A model generated the notes under the pieces. It saw nothing but the letters and a program-made list of their open reading frames with translations, did no database searches and was not told the origin of the DNA. From Erigeron canadensis (Eukaryota > Streptophyta > Magnoliopsida > Asterales > Asteraceae), in contig NC_057768.1 in NCBI RefSeq assembly GCF_010389155.1, positions 24,685,966 through 24,749,965 on the forward strand: a stretch of 64,000 bases of DNA. Reading direction: 5' to 3'. Within the stretch, counting starts at the first letter, position 1; each line of letters opens with the position of its first letter. Positions 1 to 11,474 of this stretch are shown here, piece after piece. The position numbers and the translations under genes are program-made.

Positions 1-609
1 ATTTTATTTTACAACTAGAATAGTCTATTTTTAAAACTTTTTATTATACTCCATCATAAACACATTTTTTTTGTGTTTTTTTTTATAGTAACTTAATCCT
101 TAAATTTACATAATCATCATAAGGCTATCATAATTTATTAAAAGAAACTAAAAGTTTGATTTTTCAGTTTCTTCTATTATCCACTAGAACGGTACTCGCA
201 CGATGCGGTGGTGATGCGGTGACAGATGGTGGTGGCGATGTAACGGCGGCGACGGTAGCAGTAACGAATGTTGGCGTGCGGCGGTAGCGTCGACGATGCG
301 GTGACGACGACGATTGGTGGTGGTGGCGGCAGCAAGTAGTGTAAGTTATTGATGTAATGTGATTTTGATGAATTGTGGAATATTAAAACTTAAAATTCAA
401 CAAAATGAGTTATGTTTTATAATATAATATAGATGAGATTGATAATTAGATTAGAGTTTGACCGTAGATTTGTGTGGGTTGAAATTGTTAGGGGTATCTT
501 AGGTACATTCAATGGATGAATGAGAAAAATGTTGAATTTGTGGGGGTAAGTTAGATATTTCAAAATCTTAGTTAATTAAGGAGAGGGTTGAGTTTGTTTT
601 ATTAGGTAT
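1..609. other. AT-rich intergenic with GC-rich GGT/GCG-like patch
   Basis: I see no gene here. Positions about 190-345 form a GC-rich patch of GGTGGCGATG-like near-repeats in otherwise AT-rich DNA. A similar patch recurs at 56100-56175, and a reverse-complement-like one lies at 49555-49640, so this is probably the end of a dispersed non-autonomous element rather than coding sequence. The small ORFs here resemble nothing I recognise. Confidence 0.4.
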
Positions 610-1068
610 TATCGATAATGTAAATTGTTAGGTCGAAAATCGACCAAGTATAATTTGTTCAGAAATATTGAAGCTCAGAGAAAACACTTGTACGTAAATT
701 ATGAGACATCCCTCAGAATTAGTTCTCTGAAGCTTCACCTCAGATCAAGATCAACATATCTGAAGACGTTCATTCTGAAGTCGAAGACTGAAGACGTTCA
801 TTCTGAAGTCGAAGGCTGAAGACTGAAGAAGGGAAACTTCTAAGGAGCAGAACTCTGAGAAGATTCCACTTGATTGAAGATCTGAAGGCCCTCAGTGAAA
901 AAGTATTTACAACACTTTTTCACTGATTACGAGGAAGTCTTTTTGCAACCTTTAACTTTCTTTACCCGGTTAATTTCTTTATACCTGGTATTGTGACAGT
1001 TTTGGCAAAAGGTTGGGAATAAAGTATGTCAAGTCACCTCAAAGAAACTTACATACTTTACTGATGTG
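610..1068 (+). repeat. 5' part of an LTR, interrupted
   Basis: The sequence begins near TTGTTAGG and holds repeated GAAGAC/CTGAAG text, a stretch with AACACTTTTTCACTG, and a run ending in CTTACATACTTTACTG. Its order of motifs parallels the solo LTR at 10505-11460 (TGTTAG start, GAAGAC repeats, TTTACAA..CACTG, GACTTACC). The remaining part of that LTR (TATAAATA promoter, AATAAA signal) appears only at about 2725-3240. I infer that the 1.6 kb in between was inserted into this LTR. Confidence 0.45.
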
Positions 1069-2690
1069 CAAAATCGAGCTTTAAATTTATAATCTAGATT
1101 CACCTACAAACTCACTACTACGCACTCACGGGCAGTGGACCCGATCGTTTGTAATATAGTTATAAGGTAAGTCCGTGTTCGTTCGCAGGGATTAGATATG
1201 ACTAGTTGCTCTATGAAATGGTTTGGAAAACGGGTATTACTTCGAAAATCCTTTTTGCCAAAAAAATAAAAATTGATTTGCAAGACAAATTGCATAAAAT
1301 TAAAAAGAACTTTAGACAATATAATTTAAAGTCATCAACCTTGACTTCCTTCGACTTCAAATGTGATTGCCATTAATTAAGAACAAATTCTCTAGAGTTT
1401 AAAGATAATCGTGACAAGATTAAGGTGCTCACGTGGTACCACAAACCGTGAACAAAATACCAAATCACCTAATTGCTAGTTAAATTACCCAAGCCGGTAC
1501 CACCAAAACAAAGACAACTCTTCCAACAATTAGTTTTATTGACTATCGAATTATCAATTGCACCTATGTGACAGTAATGTGGTACCACCAACCGCTATCA
1601 ATCACGTTGACAAAATAATCTTTTCTTAAAATGATATTCACTATCATACCATGAACTAGTGATAATTACTCATAGACAAGTGACCGTTTTAAAATCACAT
1701 ACACATTCAACTGGTACCACCAACGAAGAATTATATGCAACCAATATCAAAATTAATTAATAAAAAGAATTAAAATCATCAAGATCACAGAACAACAATA
1801 ATTAAATAAACTCTTTTGAATTAAAAATGTTGCAATCACATTATCCGTCTCGTTTCATCCAGGTGGATGATTAAACGTTTAGCCACTCATGATCAATCCA
1901 CAATAATAATTAAAATAGAAGAGAAACATGATGTACCAATCGTTTGAGAAATAGAAATTGCAAGACAGTAAAAGTAGATACGATCTAGATGGGTGCTCGT
2001 GAATCTTCAACGAATCCGCCTAAGAAATTATCTTGATTGAAGATTGAAGAACCCTTGTATAACAGCTCCTAGAAAGATTTTTGATAAGTTTGGAACTAGG
2101 GTTTTTTTTTCTATTTATATTCTTCCAAATTCTGATGCAGAAACGATCCAAACCTTCAGCCCCCGTGCACTCACTGCGGCGCAGTGAGGTAGGTTTGACT
2201 TTGACTTCTAGCTGACTGCGGTGCAGTGGCTTGTGAAGGCCACCACTGCGGCGCAACTTGTTTCCACGTCTTGGTTACTTGCTTCCTTGACTGCGGCGCA
2301 GTCAGACTTGGGTAGCCCCACTGCGGCGCAGTGGGCTTCCATCAATTAACTGGATCCGGACTGCGGCGCAGTGGGCATGCCTAATCCTCCACTGCGGCGC
2401 AGTCACTATTATATGAACAAACTCTTTATCGAACTCGAATACTTGCTGAGCTCCGTCGTCTTTTCACTTAAAAACAACTCTCGATTATGAGAACTCACTT
2501 CTTGACCATAAGATCACCCGAAAATGTGCCACATGAACGCGTAACCTGTTTAAAGCTTGAAAACACTAACAAACACCATAAACGCGCCATATGCACAATA
2601 AATCGACTTAAAACACTTAAATAAATGGTCAATAACGATGTGGGTAATGGGTATAAATTAGTCACATCATTTACCTTAAACAAACATGTT
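1069..2690. mobile_element. Nested repeat, probably a retrotransposon derivative
   Basis: This block separates two halves of an LTR-like sequence. It contains a leader-like stretch at about 1100-1195 (cactcacgggcagtggaccc and following) of a kind I associate with large plant LTR elements, four copies of a GGTACCAC(C/A)A motif between 1434 and 1725, and a cluster of short palindromes at 2166-2406. The only ORFs are under 80 codons and have no recognisable gag or pol motifs. Terminal repeats and target duplications could not be resolved, so the class is a guess. Confidence 0.35.
2166..2406. repeat. Array of interspersed 13-bp palindromes ACTGCGGCGCAGT
   Basis: Seven copies or close variants of the odd-centred palindrome ACTGCGGCGCAGT occur in about 240 bp, near 2173, 2215 (GGTG variant), 2244 (right end degraded), 2290, 2319, 2359 and 2390. 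In several copies the flanking bases extend the symmetry (TC..GA, TG..CA, CCC..GGG). The spacers between copies share no sequence. The GC content contrasts sharply with the surroundings. Confidence 0.8.
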
Positions 2691-2694
2691 ATGG

Positions 2695-3240
2695 ATTTGT
2701 CCTACAAATCCATAAATGCACCCAACCATATTTGTACGACATTTGCCATGTCATCAAGACATGTTTGCCTATAAATATAAGACTTCTCACACTTGCTAAA
2801 ATGCTTGGAACTTTGGCATTGCAACGTGTGATATATACTCTAAGTATTCTTATGAGTATTTCCTTGTTGTTTAGATCATTTGTATTTCTAGGTTGTTTAG
2901 ATATTTTCACAAGTGTGATTATCTTTGTTCCACAACAACCTTTGTATTTTGTTTATAGCAATAAATAAAATACTTGGAAAAATACATCTTGACTCTTTGC
3001 CATAATACTTGATTATACATAGTATTTATATAGTTTCAAGCACTTGTTCTTATTTGTTCATATCCATATCTGGATCGTAATCTAAACTAGTCTTTATCTA
3101 GATTAGTATTACTTGCCAGTCGGGTTACTTGATATAACTATTATTATTATTTACACTTATTATATCCTGTATTCAAATAACATCTTGTGTAGGTGGGCTC
3201 ACATAAATGATTGAAATTAACATTTTTCCCTTTTAAGTTT
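2695..3240 (+). repeat. LTR 3' part with promoter and polyadenylation signals
   Basis: This carries CCTATAAATATAAG (TATA-like) near 2770, a GTTGTTTAGAT..CACAAGTGTGATTATC stretch and ATAAATAAAATACTTGG near 2960. The same order occurs in the solo LTR at 10505-11460 and, inverted, at 3500-3770. I read it as the continuation of the LTR begun at 610. No coding capacity is seen. Confidence 0.5.
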
Positions 3241-3309
3241 ACCGGTGATAACAACAAAGTATTTAATTAATAAATACAAAATATTATAAGATAAATTGAT
3301 TATTTTATA

Positions 3310-4180
3310 GTGTGAGTCCCAAATAAGATGTAGAACAAGTAAACCCGACTGACAAACAATTCTGAACTAGGAAGGTGACCAGTTCAGAATGCGATACAGA
3401 TATGAATATTAACAAGAAAGTAAATAACTGAAAGTAATTTGCGATAAACTAAAGTGCTGAAACTATATAAATAATATATATAATCAAGTATGTGACATTG
3501 AGACACGATGTACTTTTCAATGTATTTGATTTATTGATATAAACAAATACAAAGGTTGTTGCGGAATAAAGATAATCACAAGTGTGAAAATATCTAAACA
3601 ACCTTGAAATACAAGTGATCTAAATAACTTGGAAATACTCGTAAGAATGACTTAGAGTATATCTCACAAGTTGCAATGTCAAAAGTTCCAACATTTTGCA
3701 AGTTTTGAGAAGCCTTGTATTTATAGACAAAGTCAATGCTGATGTGGACTTGGGCGTACAATACTTGGTTGTGATACATTTTAAGGATTTCAAATTGATT
3801 CCTTAAAAGTGAGTGTTAAGGTTAAGTGTGAAAGTCATTTGGAGCGGGGTCCAAGGGGAAATTTATGTATTTCCATTAAAATTGCTATGACAAAAACGTC
3901 TCAGAAAATTTATTTTCAGAACTTGAGGGACTAATTTTGCCAACTTTACAAAGTTGAATTTAACTGTCATAAAGGCAGTTAATGACCCCGTTTTCACACA
4001 CAAACCCCGTTTTCACACACAAAACTCAAACACTAATCATACAGAAAATTTTTAATCACTAATTGTATCCAATTGAATAATTTGGGGTGAACCACCGAAT
4101 TGATTCAATCTAAAAACGTATCGCGCCTTCAGTGATTGCATATTATCCGGTTTTGTTCGTTATTGATTGCATATCCCCAA
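3310..4180 (-). repeat. Inverted copy of the same LTR family
   Basis: Read on the minus strand, about 3500-3770 matches the 2730-3010 segment: the AATAAA/CAACAACCTT block, the CACAAGTGTGATTATC-type stretch and the promoter region recur in the same order with moderate divergence. The two copies lie tail to tail, separated by about 70 bp of AT-rich DNA at 3240-3310. The part beyond 3790 is the presumed U3 end; its outer limit is uncertain. Confidence 0.5.
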
Positions 4181-4289
4181 CATCACATGTAACACAAGTA
4201 TACCTCTTTTACTACCAATACATTGAACAAATCTCTAAGACATTTAATTTGAAACTACCCGTCTATCGGACGAGGTTGAATAGTTTATT

Positions 4290-4928
4290 GTTCTTATAAA
4301 ATTAAAAAATAAAAATCATTTTGAAACAAATCCTATTTAGAGGCGAGGGAGCAATTTTTTTCTCGAACTAAGTCGTTAAATATTCTGCAGTAAAACTATA
4401 TCTTATCTTAAAAAGTTTAAAAAGCACCTAAAAAAGATACAGTAAAATCATTCCAACCTAAGGTGCAACGTTTTTGTCTTGTACCTTATCCCCATTTTCT
4501 TCCTAAATTCATTCTACATACGATTACAAAATAATAATAATAATAATCAATTATAATTCTTGAGAAAAATTTTCATTATTATCAGGGTAATGAAATTGAA
4601 AGCTGATGACAACTAATCAAATGTTATATTTCCCATTTTCACCTCTTAAACTAACTAATCATCATCATCAGGTCAATCACAACCCTCTCTTCTCTGTTTT
4701 TCTATTTTATATTTTTTGCAGCTTAAATCCCTACCTGAATTACCCAAATTAAACACAATATATATATATATCTTGTATGTATTACTTCTATTATTTCCCT
4801 GCTCTCAAGTTTTACAGTATAATCAATTGAAAGCTATGCCCCAAATGTGATTTTTTTTAAAAAAAAATGTAGTATATATTGTTTGGAATATATAGCCTTA
4901 GGAGTATAATTATATATATATATATATA
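4290..4928. other. 5' flank of PPR gene 1, duplicated upstream of copy 2
   Basis: No ORF is supported. Segments at 4345-4400, 4460-4580 and 4580-4760 recur at 29240-29290, 29609-29712 and 30885-31160, interrupted there by a SINE and a Helitron-like element. The stretch near 4680-4720 (CCCTCTCTTCTCTG) is a plausible 5' untranslated region of the PPR gene. The first coding exon with its ATG may lie here, but I could not identify it. Confidence 0.5.
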
Positions 4929-5105
4929 GGGGGAAGGGAATATGAGGCTGTTAGGCACCCAAGTTGGGTGAAAACCCCTCACATACCTTTTTTTAAAAGG
5001 TAAAAATCATGGGGGGCCATGTATTTATTTAAAATATTAAAATATTAGTATGTGAGGGGTTTTTCACCCAAGTTGGGTGCATAACAGCTTCATACTCACT
5101 TTTCT
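4929..5105. mobile_element. MITE with about 50-bp terminal inverted repeats, in (TA)n
   Basis: The left end (GGGAATATGAGGCTGTTAGG, then CACCCAAGTTGGGTG and CCCCTCACATA) is mirrored at the right end by TATGTGAGGGG, CACCCAAGTTGGGTG and ACAGCTTCATACTC. About 177 bp in all, flanked by TA dinucleotide runs, with no coding capacity. A relative with similar ends lies at 53435-53615. The nearly full-length pairing of its arms predicts a hairpin. Confidence 0.75.
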
Positions 5106-5163
5106 CATATATATATATATTGTTATGTTTGTATATATCATCAATACATTCTATTTTTGATAG

Positions 5164-7494
5164 GTGATATGGCGGCACGTTGTTAAATGTGCTGCCAATC
5201 GAACTTCTCGACGATTAATCAAGTTAAACCCCGCTGAAGGGTAAGTGTCATTAATCCCTTTTTCTTGTTCTGAAACATATTATCTTAGACTAGTTTTGAC
5301 AGGATGTTAAGATAATAGTGTTAAGCAATAAAAAATAAGGTATATAGACTGTGGTATTCGGATTTTAGTTTATTTGTATGTGGTTATGCTTTTTAAGGAG
5401 AAAATAAGGTATATACATTATGAGCAGTTGTTAAAAGCTTCCATTAAGATGATACGTTGTTCAGGTGAAAAACAAGCTTAAACACAATAGGCTTATAAGC
5501 ATCTTTAATGCGCTTAGCGAAACTATATGTTAGAATTGGATAGAGGATAGAGTTTAGAATACTTGTTTTGTTCATATAATTTATTCAGTAATGAGTAATG
5601 TATGCATAACGCTTTCTGCTGAAAGAAAAAGTGTACATTGTAGTTTTACTGCAGATTAGGCGTTCTAATAGAAACCACCAAAAGGGTCGATGTTGATTAA
5701 ATGGTTGTGAAAATAATATAATTTTATTTAATATGAGACATAACAAAAATTCAAAAGGCCCTTTTGTGCCATATAGATCTTAGCTTAGCTTGCCTGTTAT
5801 AAAGCCTTTTTTTTGGCCATAAGTTTAAGGACGAGTATTGCAGGAAAATTGCTAAAAAGCCAAGTAAGACTGAACATCACTTATGGACTAAGAGAGATTC
5901 GGCTGCATCTGGCCAAAAGGCACTTAATCTTGTTCAAATTGTAAGTGCACCTCTAAATTCCCTCAAAATATATTAGGGGTTTCTTTAGTTGGATTGAAAT
6001 GATATTGGAATGATTTTTGCTCAATTATGACTAATATTTTTTTTTCTTTTCAACTTATCTATTACTTATTGTATGCTTATAGCATGTTGCTTGAAATTAC
6101 TAACTTTCAGGTTTGTGGATTGCCAAATGAGAAAGAGGTTGTGTATGGGGAACTTGATAAGTGGACAGCATGGGAGTCGGAATTTCCGGTCATAGCAGTA
6201 GCCAAGGCTCTTAATATCCTAAAGCAGCGGAAACAATGGAAACGAGTCATTCAAGTATGATAATATATTTTCAGATTTTTTAAAGCTTTTGATTTTAGGG
6301 ATAAATGTTTGAGCAGTATTCAACTTTAGTGCACCTATACTATCAGCTATCCTACTTATAACATCTTTTTTTGTATGTATTCAAGTATCGAATATTGCTA
6401 TTGTATGTATACAGTGGTACGGTTTTTGAAGTGACATCTATATAAGTTGTCACCCCAAAAGCACCATCAGGTACATACAATTACAACATTTGAATTTGGA
6501 TACATAATAAATTTTGGGCTTGATATCATTACAAATTTACAATGCTTCGAATGGATGCTACTGATCCCCTTATAGAGCACATATTGTCAGTCCACGTATT
6601 AAATGTGTATGTGTTATACGAATTAATGAATAATATGATGCTGTGGCCATATAGTTTACTATCCATCGATGTTACACAGGTGGCCAAATGGATGTTTGGT
6701 AAAGGCCAAGGAATGACAATGGGATCATTTGACACTCTCTTACTTGCATTTGATATGGACCAAAGGGTAGATGAAGCACAATCATTTTGGAACATGATTT
6801 TACATACGCATGAAAGATCCATTTCAAGAAGGTTGTTTTCAAGAATGATATCCATTTATGCTCATCATAACATGCCTGAAAATATTATAGAGGTACCTCC
6901 AGAACTATCCATAGCTACTTTGATCCATTTACTTAAAAATGGGTTGGGTATTATCTCAAACGGGTTAATTTAAAGATTTAGGTAGTAATGGAATGAAAAG
7001 CTGCCCAAAGTCTACTTATAGTGGGATGAAAGCTGCCCAAAGTCTACTTATAGTGGATATGATCTCTAAATTTTTTTCTTTGATTAATTTTAGATTGTTA
7101 TAATTCTTTGTAAGAAATGGAATGAAAAGTGTATTTGGGTGTTTCAATCCAACTCGTCTCTACTCTGAACTGTAGTAAAGATGATTGGTTTCAACCTGAC
7201 TCATTAGACCATCCATCTTGCCATCTCATTTTTTCAGGAATATATTCTGTGTAGATGGTAGTAATTAGTAAACTGTAAGTCTGTAACCTTCTAAATGATC
7301 AGGTGTTTGCAGACATGGAGGAACTAGGAGTAAAACCAGATGAGGACACTGCACGGAAAGTTGCTCGTGCTTTTGAAAAAGTCGGTGAAATGGAGAAACA
7401 AAAGCTAGTCCTTAAGAAATATTTGAGTGAATGGAAATACATCCATTTTAAGGGAGAACGAGTAAGGGTTAAAAGATTTGCATGGAGTGAATAG
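5164..7494 (+). CDS. PPR protein, At4g18975-like (copy 1, intact)
   Basis: Five exons fit in frame: 5164-5240, 5844-5940, 6111-6254, 6680-6892 and 7303-7494 (stop TAG), giving 240 residues. Every junction is GT..AG and phases match. The product contains EHHLWTKRDSA, GQKALNL, NEKEVVYGELDKWTAWE, TLLLAFDMDQRVDEA, FADMEELGVKPDED and ends GERVRVKRFAWSE, as I recall for the short plant PPR protein At4g18975, annotated as chloroplastic. PPR-like helical pairs cover roughly residues 60-220. Members of this superfamily act in organellar RNA metabolism; the specific target of this one is unknown to me. The frame of the first listed exon is closed immediately upstream by stops, so at least one 5' exon with the ATG and transit peptide is missing from this model. 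A second copy at 36942-38723 is disabled, leaving this as the probable functional gene. Confidence 0.85.
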
Positions 7495-8085
7495 ATTCAT
7501 TTGAACAAAGTTAGTTTTGGTTCCGGACTATGTTGACCAATTACACAAACCGACTTCGCACCCATCTTGCTCTAAACTGATTACTCAGCACTTTGAAGGG
7601 AAATGGGCCGGTCCTTAATGAGAAGTTGAAACTTTACCCCAAGGTAACCTGACACCATCAAACTCATATTAGTGCTTTCTACCTCGGTTCTACGTCACTT
7701 GGCTAGTTCTTGTGAGAGACCAACAAAACTGCAACTTTATCCATGTGCTGCACAGTGAAATAGTGCTATAACTATAAATCTTGAATCTGCAATCTTTTAT
7801 AGGTGACTTCACTTCACTATATGTAGTCTTCATACATTGTATTGTTCTGTATATATCTCATATCAATCGAGGGTCGGTTGATCTATTTATGATGGTTTTG
7901 GTACCTGGCACCTTCCCTCTGACTCACCCTTGTCCAGTGGCCTAACCTCTGCACCTAAGTACTAGTATTTTATCAAAATCTTACTTTGTGTCTGCATTCT
8001 ATTGAAATTTATTTGAGTTATATATTTTTCCTTTAATGCTTCCATGTTTGTCATCTGATTTGGCAAATGCACGAATATTTTACTA
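7495..8085. other. 3' flank of PPR gene 1, shared with copy 2
   Basis: No gene is seen. The sequence runs closely parallel to 38760-39130 downstream of PPR copy 2, then resumes at 47086 after the Copia element. The stretch at about 7866-7876 (ATATCAATCGAGGGTC) is the empty counterpart of the Copia insertion site in unit 2. Sequence soon after the stop codon probably serves as the PPR 3' untranslated region. Confidence 0.6.
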
Positions 8086-8335
8086 GGAGATAAGGCTTTT
8101 ATGTTTTGTGAGATGGACGTATAACCTCAATAGATGAAATGTGGCAAAGATTCACATAACAGAAGTTATGTCAAGATTCTTAGTCTAAGGTTCTAAGCGT
8201 TAGTAGTTCAGGAGATAAGGCTTTTACGTTTTGTGAGATGGACGTATAACCTCAATAGATGAAATGTGGCAAAGATTCACATAACAGAAGTTATGTCAAG
8301 ATGCTTAGTCTAAGGTTCTAAGCATTAGTAGTTCA
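8086..8335. repeat. 125-bp tandem duplication
   Basis: Two adjacent copies, 8086-8210 and 8211-8335, start GGAGATAAGGCTTTTA and differ at only a few positions (for example TATG/TACG, AGATTCTTAG/AGATGCTTAG, AGCGTTAG/AGCATTAG). Unit 2 has a single copy at about 47325-47450, so the duplication arose in unit 1 after the segmental duplication. Confidence 0.9.
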
Positions 8336-9175
8336 TATGCTTCATAACTTATGCAATTATCAAGCTGGCTCGGCTTTATTTGATGCTACAACGCAGCTTC
8401 TTAAACTATGTTACTCAATATGGCAAGTCATATAGATGCTTTACTCTTTTGTAGGTAAAGACTTTTTCCTTTGGGACATTCGAACAATGAGTCGTTCCTA
8501 TGAATGCAAGAATGTGACAACCGTTATAAGAAGCATATGTAATTATCCATCCAGGATCTGTGGGGTTTTCTCTATTTCCCCCTTGTCTTTTGGGCACATT
8601 AATCAAATGTATATTGCAAGTCCTTTATGCTATGTTAGTATGTTAGGAATTGGAGTGGGTTTGCACTGATGCATTAAGCTCCTTTCTGATCATTAATCAT
8701 GTTGGCAACCACCTGAACACGTTAAATATTAGGATCAATGCTTTATTATACCAAAGTAGCGGACCATTTAGCCATACTGCTCCGATCTACGTCCAGGAAC
8801 CGGGATGTTCAACTTATCTTGTTTTTCCCAAGTCCCAACACAGGCCACAACCCAAGAGTGATGCTTGCGATTGTGATGATCATGATAATATCTGAATGCA
8901 TGTTCTTTGAGGATTTTTAACACATTGGTAAGTGTGGTAAACTGGTAATCTCAACTTAATTACTGTATAATGGGTTATATAGGGTTAGAGATACCTAAAA
9001 ATGAAGGGAGGTGATTGGTACACCATTTTTATTAAGAACACTTTGAACATGTCTGAAGTTGCCCAACATGTTATTTGAATGATGTCAATAGCTGCATTAA
9101 CCAAAAAAAATGATGTCAATAGCTGAGTACTACTTTTAGAACCGTAGTCGATAAAAAATGAGTACAACAAGTGCT
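8336..9175. other. Non-coding flank shared between duplication units
   Basis: This parallels 47455-48215. Short ORFs such as 8436-8669 align with a counterpart at 47547-47735 but carry indels that change frame, so I do not regard them as genes. No RNA gene was recognised. Confidence 0.5.
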
Positions 9176-10012
9176 ATGTGGGCTACTCCTACCCACAAAG
9201 CACTTTTTGTACTCGCTTTTTAGCCATATTGGTTTGTCATGTCGTATCCATTCATCCTCTCTACAATCTACACACCAGGATTTGCTATCAAATCCTTGTT
9301 GGTGAACATACTCTTTGGTTAGAAGAAGATTATATTTCCCACCCCTTTCATATATATGCACAAAAAATAAGTAAAGCTTATCAAGTGTCGCCGTCCTTTC
9401 AGACAATTAGCCCTCCTGAGCTCCTCATTTAAGAACGTGTCTTTAACAAAATCCAATCCTGGAGTCTTTGTTGTTACAAGGACTCGTTACCATATTCTAC
9501 AGATAACCTCTGTATAGAATTCTTGATACCATATTCTACAGGATAACCTGTGTAATTCTCTATATTAAAGATTGTCAGTCGGATTCATTGTAGCTTCCGT
9601 TTGTGTGAAAGGAAAATCTGCAGGAACATTAGTTATTAAAACTCATGCTTATAATATAATTGACTTTTAAAAAATGATAATATAGATGTTAAGAAGATTG
9701 GTGTAAAGCATGTTACTTATAGCGATATCACATTTTATGGTTTGAAGTTGGGTTGCTGCATAAACACATAACTTTGGACTCAATTTATTACTTCATATGT
9801 TATAACATATTCTGAAACCAAAAATCCACAGAACATAATTAATCTAAACAGGCAGATGCTGATGGTTTTTGGTAGTTTCCTCCAGCAGTTTCTAACAGTT
9901 AGCCAGCAATCATGTGTGGTTTACGTTGTCGGTTCGAAGTGTTTGACACTAACTAGATGTCACTATAGTAGCATATATTAGGGATAACAAGTGTGATTTA
10001 TATCATGGATAT
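9176..10012. repeat. Recurrent ARF-downstream module, copy 1
   Basis: The module contains the line GTATCCATTCATCCTCTCTAC near 9245, TTGTCAGTCGGATTCATTG near 9570, and GTTTACGTTGTCGGTTCGAA near 9920. Versions recur at about 18190-18680, 48220-49000 and 52340-52650. Two of the four lie directly downstream of ARF copies A and B. It holds no consistent ORF. It may be old ARF 3' sequence carried along by duplication, or an unrecognised repeat. Confidence 0.6.
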
Positions 10013-10504
10013 ATAAAAATACTGTGCTTAGACCCCGTGCGATGCACGGACAACCCTAAATAATTTTTCTTAAACTTTATTTTAAGATTGTATCAATGAA
10101 TAAATATAACTAAGTTGGACATAATAAAACTATTATTATGAGTTGATTAATTTAAAGAAGAAGAATGCTAGATATACCTTGGGATTTATTAATGATACAC
10201 GAGGGCTTAAAACGCGTACATTGCACGCCAGAGAGAAATTATAAAATGGATTGCCCATAGTAGGCGCATATAAGAAGGATTATGTTGGTTACCTGGATGT
10301 GATAGGTATTATGAATTTTCTCCCACTTTGATATATAGACCCACGTGGATGCGCTATAACCTTAAATAATTTCTTTAACATCAGTTCAAGCATGCATGTA
10401 GCGAAGTAAATGTACTCCTATTACAACTAATGACCATTTTTAAAAAAATTAATGACTTAAAATGCATAGAAAAGTCTTATTTAGCACTAAAATAAACCAA
10501 ATAT
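10013..10504. other. AT-rich insertion flank with Helitron-like signature
   Basis: Near 10030 the sequence ACCCCGTGCGATGCACGGAC forms a small hairpin of the kind found near ends of plant Helitrons. This position is also where unit 1 departs from unit 2; similarity resumes near 12470. No coding sequence is evident. Confidence 0.35.
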
Positions 10505-11460
10505 TGTTAGAACCAGTTTCAACCAAACTGGCTAGTCTCCAGTTGCATCTGGAGACCAGAAGATTTGTCCAGAAATATATTGAAGTCTAGTTGCAACGTA
10601 CAGTTAATGCAACTGAAGATTTCCTCCAGTTGAGATCCGATCAGAACTGAAGACATTCCAATTGACGTCGAAGACAACAAATGGAAGATAGAGAATGACA
10701 ATGGCAGTGAAGCCCAGTTGGCATTCTACACAGATTAAAACTGGAGAATATCAGTTTAAAGCCTTTACAATGCTTTACACTGTTTACAAGGAAGACCTTT
10801 TTGCTTTATGCAGTTTTATACATACAATATCATTTGTCTATGATTAAAGTACAAAAGTGCATAAAGCAGGTTAGATAAAGTAATGTCTTGACTTACCTTA
10901 TCAAGCATTTCAAAGGAACTCACCTAGTTTCCTTAAATGCTGTCAACCATATCTATACGACAAAGTTGGATTCCCAATGCCAACTTTGTCTATAAATAGA
11001 GGTCTTTGCACAACAAGAATACAACTTTTCATATTCAGACCTTTGCAATATTCTTGGTGTACTTGTGCAATATTCTCTCAATCGTAAAAGGGAACAATTC
11101 ACAACTTTAAGTGTTTCGATTGTTAAAGAGAATTTCCAAGTATAGATCATTTGTATTTCATAGGTTGTTAGGATATTTACATTTATGTATTATCTTGGTT
11201 CCTCAACAACCTTGTATTTTATTTAGCATCAATAAATAAAATACATTTGAAAATTACAACTTGGTCTCACCATTTTACTTTGTTATACTTACTTATTGCA
11301 TTGTCTTTCTTTTTGTCACCTGCTAAGTAATCTATCCAAGGACTTGGTATACAATCACTGTAACTGGTCGTCTCCAGTTCAATGTTTATATTGCAAAGAA
11401 CTCTCACCATTGACATAGAGGTGTCTTCAGTTAGTACCATCTCTTAAGTTGGGACTTATA
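10505..11460 (+). mobile_element. Solo LTR (about 956 bp)
   Basis: It starts TGTTAGAACC, contains CTATAAATAGAGG (promoter-like, near 10990) and AATAAATAAAATAC (polyadenylation-like, near 11230) and ends GTTGGGACTTATA. It is flanked by AATAT on both sides (10500-10504 and 11461-11465), consistent with a 5-bp target duplication. The last bases do not form the usual CA; a relative at 35077 has TGTTGTAAGTCCC, that is a terminus ending ACTTACAACA, so this end is mutated and the duplication could be coincidental. No internal retroelement region adjoins it. Confidence 0.6.
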
Positions 11461-11474
11461 AATATACCTCATAA

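Noticed and set aside
2166..2406. Series of transcription terminators or tRNA-like hairpins
   Set aside because: The stems are only 6 bp with a one-base centre, with no T tracts and no tRNA boxes.
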